Below are positions 1 through 6,054 of a stretch of DNA of 7,812 nt, piece by piece. Numbering within the stretch: the first letter of the stretch is position 1; every line of letters begins with the position of its first letter. A program made the translations under genes and the position numbers. The DNA comes from Bacteroidales bacterium (GTDB taxonomy: Bacteria > Bacteroidota > Bacteroidia > Bacteroidales > UBA1402). Location: contig JALNXZ010000063.1 of assembly GCA_023230125.1 (NCBI GenBank), forward strand, positions 1 through 7,812. The letters are read 5' to 3'. The notes under the pieces were generated by a model, which was given only the letters and a program-made list of their open reading frames with translations, was not told the origin of the DNA and made no database searches.

Positions 1-1096
1 CGTAGACGGTTTGGTTCACATCACAGACTTGAGCTGGGGCCGTGTAAGTGATCCTAAAGAAGTCGTAGAATTGGATCAAAAGATCAACGTTGTTATTTTA
101 GATTTCGACGACGAAAAGAAACGTATCGCTCTCGGCTTGAAACAACTTACTCCTCACCCATGGGATGCTCTCAGTGCAGACCTAAATGTTGGTGACAAAG
201 TAACCGGACGTGTTGTCGTTATGGCTGATTACGGAGCATTCATCGAAATCGCTCCAGGCGTAGAAGGTTTGATCCACGTTTCAGAAATGAGTTGGTCGCA
301 ACACCTTCGCAGTGCACAAGACTTTATGAAAGTTGGTGACACTGTAGAAGCTATTATTCTGACACTCGACCGCGATGAACGTAAAATGTCTTTGGGCATC
401 AAACAACTCAAGGAAGACCCATGGGCCGCCATCGAAACCAAATACGCAGTTGGCAGTCGCCACATTGCAAAAGTTCGCAACTTCACCAACTTCGGTGTAT
501 TTGTTGAAATCGAAGAAGGCGTAGACGGCCTGATCCATATCAGCGACCTGAGCTGGACCAAGAAAGTTAAACACCCAAGTGAATTTACCCAATTAGGTGC
601 TCCTATCGAAGTTGTTGTACTGGAAATCGATAAGGACAACCGACGTTTGAGCCTTGGTCACAAGCAATTGGAAGAAAACCCATGGGATGTTTTCGAAACA
701 ATCTTCACTGTTGACAGTGTTCACGAAGGAACTATCATCGAACTGATGGATAAGGGTGCCGTTATCTCCTTGCCTTATGGCGTTGAAGGTTTCGCTACTC
801 CTAAACACTTGGTTAAAGAAGATGGAACCACTGCTCAGGTTGACGAAAAGCTCGAATTTAAGGTCATTGAATTCAACAAGGACGCAAAACGCATCATTCT
901 TTCTCACAGCCGCATTCACGAAGATGAGGCTAAAGTAGAAGCTCGTGCTGCCAAGAGAGTTGCCGGATCCAAAAAAACAAAAAAAGCTGAAGAAGAAGAT
1001 ACTTCTGTTCAACAAAAAGTTGAAAAAACGACCTTAGGTGACATCGACGCCTTAGCTGCTTTAAAAGAACAACTTGATGCCAAAAACAACAAGTAG
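1..1096 (+). CDS. rpsA: 30S ribosomal protein S1 (3' part, start outside window)
   Basis: S1 binds mRNA on the 30S subunit through repeated OB-fold S1 domains. The frame is open from base 2 to a TAG at 1094-1096, giving 364 visible residues. It begins mid-domain (VDGLVHITDLSW). Visible residues hold the end of one S1 domain (1-49), two canonical S1 domains (about 63-134 and 149-220, each with GxFVEI/GAFIEI, G(V)(E/D)GLIH(V/I)S and a final SLG.KQL), and a more divergent last one (about 235-302). Each of the first three domains ends in a KQL-x3-PW linker. A charged tail (303-364) rich in Lys, Glu and Ala ends in LGDIDALAALKEQLDAK. Four domains plus a tail would fit the C-terminal two thirds of a six-domain S1. 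The gene is followed at once by a strong terminator, so it ends its transcript. The identification is firm; only the 5' end is missing. Confidence 0.97.
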   Translation, partial: VDGLVHITDLSWGRVSDPKEVVELDQKINVVILDFDDEKKRIALGLKQLTPHPWDALSADLNVGDKVTGRVVVMADYGAFIEIAPGVEGLIHVSEMSWSQHLRSAQDFMKVGDTVEAIILTLDRDERKMSLGIKQLKEDPWAAIETKYAVGSRHIAKVRNFTNFGVFVEIEEGVDGLIHISDLSWTKKVKHPSEFTQLGAPIEVVVLEIDKDNRRLSLGHKQLEENPWDVFETIFTVDSVHEGTIIELMDKGAVISLPYGVEGFATPKHLVKEDGTTAQVDEKLEFKVIEFNKDAKRIILSHSRIHEDEAKVEARAAKRVAGSKKTKKAEEEDTSVQQKVEKTTLGDIDALAALKEQLDAKNNK

Positions 1097-1113
1097 TCGA
1101 TACTTCTCTATAG

Positions 1114-1150
1114 AAAAAACCGAATCCCTCGAAAGGATTCGGTTTTTTTT
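1114..1150 (+). terminator. Intrinsic terminator of rpsA
   Basis: A perfect 8-bp stem, CCGAATCC (1120-1127) with GGATTCGG (1135-1142), encloses a 7-base loop and is followed by eight T (1143-1150). Six A (1114-1119) before the stem can pair with the T-run and extend it. It starts 17 bases after the rpsA stop. The flanking A-run and T-run make it symmetrical, but no minus-strand gene converges here, so its role is to end rpsA. Confidence 0.93.
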
Positions 1151-1177
1151 GCCTATCTGCTTAAAAGGGTATATTTG
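1148..1177 (+). promoter_or_regulatory. Candidate Bacteroidota-type promoter for the gldB-like gene
   Basis: TTTG (1148-1151) and TATATTTG (1170-1177) are separated by 18 bases and match the known Bacteroides sigma-ABfr pattern, TTTG at -33 and TAnnTTTG at -7. The predicted start of transcription, a few bases after 1177, leaves a leader of roughly 15-20 bases before the ATG at 1202. The upstream box uses the last three T of the rpsA terminator plus the next G, so terminator and promoter physically overlap. The match is seen in the sequence; activity is inferred. Confidence 0.55.
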
Positions 1178-1201
1178 TCTTTATAAATCCAACCTGTGAC
1201 C

Positions 1202-2164
1202 ATGAAAAAAATTGTCGGGTTTTGCATATTTATCACGCTGCTCAGTTGTAGCGAAGGCCGTTTTGACGTACCGGGGAAACCTACCCATCCCATTTCCATC
1301 AACCGCTTTGACCAGACGTTCTTCAAGACCGGAAACAGTCCTGACTCAGCTTTTTTAGATTTGTATGCCAATCAGATTATGGAAGTCGGAGAACCCGGTA
1401 GCCCCATGTTCAGGGAATTTGACAGCATTTTCAGACATGACGGACAAATGCGGAAAATCTATTCAGATTGTCAGAACGTCTTTAATGATATATCCCCTAT
1501 CGAAGGAAAACTGACCTGGGCATTTTACCGGTTACATTATTTTTTTCCGGACATACCTTATCCAAAAGTCTACATGCATCTTTCAGGATTTGGCCAATCC
1601 ATTGTATCAGCTCCAAACATTCTTTCAGCCGGAATTGACAAATATCTTGGACCAGACTACCCTATTTATCAGACTCTTTACTACCCTTTCCAGATTCAAA
1701 GGATGTACCCCAATAAAATTGTGTCCGATTACATTACGGGGTGGATCCGTTCAGAATTCACTGAAGAGAGCTTGATGGATCAGCAAAGACTTTTGGATTA
1801 TATGATTTATGAAGGAAAAATACTGTTTTTCGTAAAAGTCCTTTTACCGGACGAAACCATGGAGAATATCACTGGATTCAACAAAGAACAACTAAACTGG
1901 TGTACTACGAATGAGAAAAAAATGTGGGATGCCATACTAAAACTGAAACATCTGTACAGTACAGACCAATTGGTCATTTCTAAATATATCGGAGAATGTT
2001 CCAGCACCTCCTTTTTCCCTGATAGTTCTCCAGGACGGGCTATCATCTGGACAGGCTACAAAATTGTAGAAGCTTATATGAACAAGGAACAAGATGTGAC
2101 CATACAGAAACTGCTAAAAGCAAAGACACAAGACATTCTGGCCAAATCGCTGTATCATCCGTAA
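1202..2164 (+). CDS. GldB-like lipoprotein
   Basis: This 320-residue protein resembles the GldB gliding-motility lipoprotein family of Bacteroidota. The N-terminus has a short KK positive region, a hydrophobic stretch (4-15) and a lipobox LLSC with Cys16, so it should be exported and lipidated. GldB-like landmarks are a conserved stretch around 122-150 (VYMHLSGFGQS, then GIDKYLGPDYP), the LLDYMIYEGKILFF segment (197-210) with a nearby LLPDE, and the C-terminal GRAIIWTGYKIVEAYM (278-293). No HExxH zinc motif is present, so a peptidase role is not suggested. The ATG at 1202 is preferred over an in-frame GTG at 1196, because it puts the lysines directly at the start of the signal peptide and no ribosome binding site favours the GTG. 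It is a single gene with its own candidate promoter and converges with the LytTR gene. GldB was defined in gliding flavobacteria; non-gliding Bacteroidales carry relatives of unknown role, so the symbol is left empty. Confidence 0.8.
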   Translation: MKKIVGFCIFITLLSCSEGRFDVPGKPTHPISINRFDQTFFKTGNSPDSAFLDLYANQIMEVGEPGSPMFREFDSIFRHDGQMRKIYSDCQNVFNDISPIEGKLTWAFYRLHYFFPDIPYPKVYMHLSGFGQSIVSAPNILSAGIDKYLGPDYPIYQTLYYPFQIQRMYPNKIVSDYITGWIRSEFTEESLMDQQRLLDYMIYEGKILFFVKVLLPDETMENITGFNKEQLNWCTTNEKKMWDAILKLKHLYSTDQLVISKYIGECSSTSFFPDSSPGRAIIWTGYKIVEAYMNKEQDVTIQKLLKAKTQDILAKSLYHP

Positions 2165-2255
2165 AAGCAGAAGATATTTGTATCAATTATTCACAAATTC
2201 AATATATGAATGTCTTGATGGATAGCCCTATAAATTTTGCGTTAGAGACTCATCT
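2165..2255. other. Convergent intergenic gap without a clear terminator
   Basis: These 91 bases lie between the converging gldB-like and LytTR stop codons. They are AT-rich. I see only weak 5-bp inverted repeats, such as ATTCA/TGAAT around 2208-2222, and no stem followed by a T-run on either strand. How the two transcripts end is not evident. Confidence 0.5.
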
Positions 2256-3107
2256 TCAGGACAAATGCAGCTTCTCCTTCAACAACTTGTAACCCGAAAC
2301 GCTGGCTTTGAGTTTCTGACCTGTTCTGAGGATGACCATGTAACGTTGTTTTTCGTACAACTCGATACGCGAAATAAAACCGATGTTCACAATGCAGGAA
2401 CGGTGAATCCGAAGAAAGTTGTCAGGTAACTGTTCTTCTAGATGCTTCATTGTATCTTCCTTGATGAAACGCGCAACAGTGGTATATAATATGACATAAT
2501 CTCCTTCTGCCTGCAGATATAACAAGTCAGAAATCTGAATGATGTTGATTTTAGAGCCTGATTTGACGGTTATATTATCCGTTAAATCCATTCTGCCTGA
2601 TTTTAAGGAAGTTTCAGGATTCGAGACGACCGCTTCCGGAATGGACTCTTCTTCTTCCATCCCGACTACACTTGAAGATTCAACAGCATCTATATCCGTC
2701 TGTTTTCCATCATACTGGATGATAATTATAAAAGCCAGTATTCCTATCACAATCTTAAACGGTATGATTTCAGCCAACTGCTGAAATGTTTCAGCAGAAA
2801 ATAATATATAAAACAGCAGGTATTCGGTACCAATCAAGACAAACAACGTAAGAGATAGCAATGCCAGATGATTGATTATACGCTTTAGCAGACTAGATCT
2901 GTTAAACTTGGTAAACCTGATGGTATACCATAACATGACCGAAATGCCACAGATGAGCAGTCCGGATATGGCACCCTGAATACTCAGAATATATGATTTC
3001 ACGGGTATCAGCCCAGTCAGGCAAAGCGGAATCAAAGCTCCGACCATCATGAATATGCCAACAAAAGTCAACATCCGTGGAATAGTATAAAAGGCTGGCG
3101 GTTTCAT
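2256..3107 (-). CDS. Membrane-anchored LytTR-family transcriptional regulator
   Basis: This 283-residue protein has four hydrophobic segments (about 12-32, 40-62, 79-103 and 116-131), an acidic, probably flexible linker (about 135-175, with EEEE at 151-154), and a C-terminal LytTR DNA-binding domain (about 180-281). Hallmarks of LytTR are ISDLLYLQAEGDYVILYTT (192-210), LPDNFLRIHRSCIVNIGFI (227-245) and the final basic GQKLKASVSGYKLLKEKL. There is no receiver domain and so no phospho-acceptor Asp, and no kinase is nearby. The four helices are therefore probably the sensing or anchoring part, with the LytTR domain on the cytoplasmic side. The ATG at 3105-3107 is chosen over a preceding in-frame TTG. 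It lies six bases after the stop of the LiaF-like gene, so the two are almost certainly co-transcribed and probably translationally coupled. Membrane-tethered LytTR proteins are a known Bacteroidota arrangement; the target genes here are unknown and autoregulation is only a guess. Confidence 0.85.
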   Translation of the reverse strand: MKPPAFYTIPRMLTFVGIFMMVGALIPLCLTGLIPVKSYILSIQGAISGLLICGISVMLWYTIRFTKFNRSSLLKRIINHLALLSLTLFVLIGTEYLLFYILFSAETFQQLAEIIPFKIVIGILAFIIIIQYDGKQTDIDAVESSSVVGMEEEESIPEAVVSNPETSLKSGRMDLTDNITVKSGSKINIIQISDLLYLQAEGDYVILYTTVARFIKEDTMKHLEEQLPDNFLRIHRSCIVNIGFISRIELYEKQRYMVILRTGQKLKASVSGYKLLKEKLHLS

Positions 3108-3113
3108 CAACTT

Positions 3114-3884
3114 TTAGTCTCTGATTTCACATTCTCCAAAAGCACATTTTCCTTCAATGGTCAATTTTTTCGGTTCATCAGGGTAATAGCTCTTGGTTAG
3201 CCTGTGATCAGAGAACGTACCGAAGAAACCGTTTCCCTGAACCTGCACGTTCCAGGTGTCAGGAACAATAATGGATACAGAACCGAAGGTCAAGTCTATG
3301 TAAAGTTTGGTATTGCCTTCAGGAAGCGTCGTCTTTCGCAGATCCACAATCACTTCACCAAAGGCACATTTCACATTGCCACCCTTAAAAACAGGGTCAA
3401 GCACAATGTTTTTACGGCTATCGAATGCGGAGTCCACATTCAAGAATCCATCTTCCGTCTCCCATTTGGAGGTATGGTTCAAATTCCATCCGTAACAAAT
3501 AAAAGAATGATGCTTGAAGAGGCTTTCAATAATAATCAATAGTCCTGCCACAATGAGCAATAACGGCCAATAAACACTGGTGAAATTTTCAGGAATGCCC
3601 CATTCGGGATGGATGGGAGATATATAAGGCACTATAAAAAATGCACCTACAGCCAACAAGGTAAAGGAAGTGCTGAAACTTTTATGAAACAAGCAAAGAA
3701 TACCTGCAAGGAGCAGCCAAATCGGCCATGCGGTAAGCAATGACTTATATTCACTTGGAATAATACCTGTATTGATGCAAAGGAAAACAAGTCCTGCAAG
3801 AATCAAGGTCAGTGCCCATGCGAATCCACTTTTACGAGATCTGGATTTACAGCAATTGGTAGTAAAATCAGATTGGTTTTTCAT
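3114..3884 (-). CDS. LiaF-like transmembrane protein (LiaF/DUF5668-type)
   Basis: This 256-residue protein has a basic N-terminus containing a CC pair (11-12), about four hydrophobic segments (22-38, 51-67, 72-88, 104-122), and a soluble C-terminal domain (about 145-256) rich in short beta strands. That domain carries recurring FG-turn motifs (CAFGEVIVDL at 173-182, TFGSVSIIVP at 199-208, CAFGECEI at 247-254), typical of the LiaF C-terminal cell-envelope-response fold. In Bacillus, LiaF restrains the LiaRS two-component system during cell-wall stress. Here the partner is instead the membrane LytTR protein encoded six bases downstream, so by analogy the LiaF-like protein may modulate it; that is inference. 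The ATG at 3882-3884 is the only Met start near the hydrophobic region. It is the first gene of a two-gene unit. The stretch upstream holds candidate promoter boxes and an inverted repeat. Confidence 0.82.
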   Translation of the reverse strand: MKNQSDFTTNCCKSRSRKSGFAWALTLILAGLVFLCINTGIIPSEYKSLLTAWPIWLLLAGILCLFHKSFSTSFTLLAVGAFFIVPYISPIHPEWGIPENFTSVYWPLLLIVAGLLIIIESLFKHHSFICYGWNLNHTSKWETEDGFLNVDSAFDSRKNIVLDPVFKGGNVKCAFGEVIVDLRKTTLPEGNTKLYIDLTFGSVSIIVPDTWNVQVQGNGFFGTFSDHRLTKSYYPDEPKKLTIEGKCAFGECEIRD

Positions 3885-3891
3885 TCTTCTA

Positions 3892-3899
3892 CAAATTTA
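3892..3899 (-). promoter_or_regulatory. Candidate -7 box (TAAATTTG), proximal, for the LiaF-like/LytTR unit
   Basis: Read on the minus strand this is TAAATTTG, an exact match to TAnnTTTG. It sits only seven bases before the LiaF-like ATG, so a transcript from it would be almost leaderless. No TTTG is found at the expected -33 distance. In such AT-rich sequence the match may be chance. Confidence 0.22.
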
Positions 3900-3922
3900 A
3901 TGATAAAACATTTATAAAAATA

Positions 3923-4078
3923 TTGCCAACCAAGATATTCATTGATGGTTGCTATCAGAAAAATCCTGATGAAGCAAAAGTATGTGGAATAGGCCGTTGT
4001 AAAAAGTCAATATCGATGAAACCGAGTCAAAAGCCCGATGAACAGCATCAAAAAATCGTTATTCGTCAAGAATCATAA
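3923..4078 (+). CDS. Possible small cysteine-containing ORF, 51 codons, doubtful
   Basis: A plus-strand frame stays open from 3866 to a TAA at 4076-4078. From a TTG at 3923 it would encode 51 residues; the only in-frame ATG (4016) would give 20. The translation does not look random: it starts MPTKIFIDGCYQKNPDEAKV, has cysteines at 10, 21 and 26, is lysine-rich and hydrophilic, and uses CGT for both arginines. It lies between the LiaF-like start and the U32 stop, on the opposite strand to both. Against it: no ATG near the front, no plus-strand promoter box, and no family I recognise. It could be a true small protein, the remnant of a lost gene, or chance. It overlaps the candidate promoter elements of the minus-strand unit. 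Confidence 0.25.
   Translation: MPTKIFIDGCYQKNPDEAKVCGIGRCKKSISMKPSQKPDEQHQKIVIRQES
3927..3951. repeat. Inverted repeat CAACCA-N13-TGGTTG upstream of the LiaF-like gene
   Basis: CAACCA (3927-3932) and TGGTTG (3946-3951) are perfect 6-base inverted arms around a 13-base spacer. The repeat lies 43-67 bases upstream of the LiaF-like start. It could be a regulator binding site, or a weak RNA hairpin if transcription starts at the distal promoter box. It does not fit the LytTR direct-repeat consensus well, so I do not assign it to the LytTR protein. Confidence 0.35.
3975..4004 (-). promoter_or_regulatory. Candidate distal promoter for the LiaF-like/LytTR unit
   Basis: On the minus strand TACTTTTG (3982 down to 3975) matches TAnnTTTG exactly. 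TTTT (4004 down to 4001), 18 bases upstream, is one base off TTTG and has the same spacing as the candidate promoter of the gldB-like gene. Transcription would start near 3970 and give a leader of about 85 bases containing the CAACCA/TGGTTG repeat. This is better placed than the proximal box but still only a pattern match. Confidence 0.33.
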
Positions 4079-4125
4079 ATAAAAACTGTAAAATTAACAT
4101 CTATCTTTTGTAGAACCATAAACCA

Positions 4126-5976
4126 TCACTCCGTCAAAGTCAAATGCATTTCACAATCTTTGCAGTCAAAGCTTAGTTGAATACGTTTGTTGTTGTAAAC
4201 CAAAAATAAAGGTTCATTGAAAAGCTTGGCCTGTTTGCTCATTCTTGAACAGACCCCCAATTCATAACGCAGACAATACTTGTTGAACATTACAACTTCT
4301 GATGAATCGGCCATTTTTCCCTCCTTCGTAAAGTTTCTAGCCTCAAAAGCCGGATCAATCGAAGTAACACCATGGGCCATGTAAAATTCAGCGGCTTTCT
4401 GATTCAGGACATTACCCAAATAGGTCAGTGCCTTCTCCGGAAAAGCATGCGTCGTCGGAACAATTCTTATCTCTTCCCTTCTGTCATTAAGCGTCCGTAC
4501 TCTCTCCATTTTTTCACAAAGTTGACGTCTCAGTTCCGCCCATCTGGAAACCGGAACAAACCAATCTTTTTCCCAGTCGATTTCACAGGAAACCGCTTCA
4601 AAACAGGTATTTCCCAGCTTGGACAATTGCGTCCGGATATTTTCCTTTTGCGGTCTTGCTGCTGGCTCTTTTGACTGTTCGAAAGATATTACGGTACGAT
4701 GAGATTCGTTGTCCTCCATACTTAAGGCAAAGCCGAATCCCGTTTCCCAACACTTGATGGAAACAGGAATGAAACGCTGCGCCGAAGGTTTTTCCAACTC
4801 CCGTTCAAAAGCCTGGTCAAAAGTACGATATAACTGCGTATTGGGTTTGACATGTGTTGCCTGCGCCGGAAACAAACGGTTATCCTCTACCCTGTTCACG
4901 CGGAAGCCCTCCATATTTCCCTGTTCATCAAAAAAACTCAGACCATCACCATTGGAAAAAGGGATAAGACCGGCAACGGTCAAACTGTTTCCTCTGATTT
5001 CCTTTACCCGTCCTACCGGTTCACCCATAGACTTAGGAGTATCCGGATTTCCCAGTTTGTCCGGTCTTCCTTTGGTAAAATAGGTCGTAAAACCTCTATT
5101 AAAGCTTTTTTGGAGATTGGGTTGAAAAGTCAGTCTGCTATATCCAGAAGAAGTACGTTTCAGGTCCGGACGTCTTTGGATAATTTCATCCAGCTTCTGG
5201 CGATACCAAGCCGTCACGTTTTTGACATAGGAAACATCCTTGAGGCGTCCTTCAATCTTTAAGGCACTGACACCGGCATCTATCAGTTCCTCAAGATACT
5301 GGGTTCGGTTCAGGTCCTTGATGGACAGCAAGTGCTTCTGACGTATCAAGATCTTACCGTCGGCATCCTCTAGATTATAAGGCAATCTGCAATATTGGGC
5401 ACATTCTCCCCTGTTGGCACTGCGGCCGCAAAGTGCGCGGCTCAGATAGCATTGGCCGCTGTTGCTGACGCAAAGGGAACCATGGACGAAACACTCCAAA
5501 GGTACGGTTGTCTTGTCTGAAATCTCCTGTATTTGTTGCAGAGAGAGTTCTCTGGCTAAGACGACCTGCCTGAAACCCGCGTCCTCGAGGAAACGGACTT
5601 TTTCCGGCGTCCTGTTGTCCATTTGTGTACTGGCATGCAACGGAATAGGCGGTAGATTCATCTGCAGAATGCCCATATCCTGAATAATCAAGGCGTCCAC
5701 TCCTATCCGCCACAATTCCCAAATCAGGGACTCCACCTCTTTCAATTCCTCATCATACAGGATGACATTGACCGTAACATAAATACGTACCCGATATTGA
5801 TGTGCAAACGTTACCAATTCGGCCAAATCTTCCAGACTATTGCCGGCTGCTGCACGTGCTCCGAATTTCGGGGCTCCGATATAAACGGCATCCGCTCCAT
5901 GTAGAACGGCTTCGCGTGCACATTCTGTATTTTTCGCCGGAGCCAGTAGTTCAATGTAACGTTGTTTCGACATCAT
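4126..5976 (-). CDS. U32-family protein of the RlhA/YdcP type (annotated as peptidase or collagenase)
   Basis: This 616-residue protein starts with the family's RYIELLAPAKN and has a TIM-barrel-like N-terminal half (HGADAVYIG at 26-34, VTVNV at 68-72, ALKIEGRLK at 238-246). The full U32 signature E-x-F-x2-G-S-L-C-x4-G-x-C-x-L-S is at 161-179. Cys169, Cys176, Cys192 and Cys196 fit the four-cysteine pattern that binds an Fe-S cluster in characterised U32 proteins. The long C-terminal extension ends with a second cysteine set, Cys568, Cys576, Cys605 and Cys608 (FDCKDCEM). In E. coli, U32 members act in RNA hydroxylation (RlhA on 23S rRNA C2501, TrhP on tRNA U34) rather than proteolysis. The length and C-terminal extension here are closer to RlhA, so rRNA hydroxylation is the best guess. 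The start is one of two adjacent ATGs (5974-5976 or 5971-5973), both better than a preceding TTG. It lies 78 bases downstream of metA, in the same orientation, with a probable terminator between. No obvious promoter is seen. Confidence 0.85.
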   Translation of the reverse strand: MMSKQRYIELLAPAKNTECAREAVLHGADAVYIGAPKFGARAAAGNSLEDLAELVTFAHQYRVRIYVTVNVILYDEELKEVESLIWELWRIGVDALIIQDMGILQMNLPPIPLHASTQMDNRTPEKVRFLEDAGFRQVVLARELSLQQIQEISDKTTVPLECFVHGSLCVSNSGQCYLSRALCGRSANRGECAQYCRLPYNLEDADGKILIRQKHLLSIKDLNRTQYLEELIDAGVSALKIEGRLKDVSYVKNVTAWYRQKLDEIIQRRPDLKRTSSGYSRLTFQPNLQKSFNRGFTTYFTKGRPDKLGNPDTPKSMGEPVGRVKEIRGNSLTVAGLIPFSNGDGLSFFDEQGNMEGFRVNRVEDNRLFPAQATHVKPNTQLYRTFDQAFERELEKPSAQRFIPVSIKCWETGFGFALSMEDNESHRTVISFEQSKEPAARPQKENIRTQLSKLGNTCFEAVSCEIDWEKDWFVPVSRWAELRRQLCEKMERVRTLNDRREEIRIVPTTHAFPEKALTYLGNVLNQKAAEFYMAHGVTSIDPAFEARNFTKEGKMADSSEVVMFNKYCLRYELGVCSRMSKQAKLFNEPLFLVYNNKRIQLSFDCKDCEMHLTLTE

Positions 5977-6010
5977 CAAAAGGATTGTGATAAAAGAGAA
6001 CGGAAATAGG

Positions 6011-6045
6011 AAACAAACCTCCGGCCTGAATTCAAAGGCTTGTTT
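6011..6045 (-). terminator. Probable terminator hairpin downstream of metA
   Basis: On the minus strand, AAACAAGCCT (6045 down to 6036) pairs with AGGTTTGTTT (6020 down to 6011) over ten positions with one G-U wobble, around a 15-base loop. The 3' arm supplies TTTGTTT. In plus-strand RNA the wobble becomes an A-C mismatch, so the hairpin favours minus-strand transcripts. It starts nine bases after the metA stop. The large loop and interrupted T-run make it a weak or partial terminator. Confidence 0.4.
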
Positions 6046-6054
6046 GAAATTCGA

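Noticed and set aside
157..690. Repeated CCCATGGG-type sequence at three places in rpsA
   Set aside because: It reflects the recurring KQL-x3-PW linker after successive S1 domains, not a DNA-level repeat or mobile element.
229..1015. Minus-strand open frames of 103-140 codons opposite rpsA
   Set aside because: They lie wholly inside a firmly identified coding region, overlap one another in different frames, and show no family motif.
2165..2255. Small inverted repeats between the convergent genes as a bidirectional terminator
   Set aside because: The stems are only about five AT-rich pairs and no T-run follows on either strand.
4087..4099. TGTAAAATTAACA, a near-palindrome that could resemble an FNR/CRP-type site
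   Set aside because: Only five of six pairs match, the spacing does not fit the usual consensus well, and it lies downstream of the U32 stop in AT-rich DNA where chance matches are common.
4372..5262. Plus-strand open frames of 100-136 codons opposite the U32 gene
   Set aside because: These are shadows of a long real gene, with overlapping frames and cysteine- and arginine-rich translations without recognisable domains.
5375..5722. 115-codon minus-strand frame inside the U32 gene in another frame
   Set aside because: It overlaps the catalytic core of the U32 protein, whose motifs are clear in the chosen frame; the alternative reading is low-complexity and Arg/Gln-rich.
5977..5984. TCCTTTTG on the minus strand as a -7 box for the U32 gene
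   Set aside because: It differs from TAnnTTTG at one key base and abuts the start codon, so transcription would begin inside the coding region.
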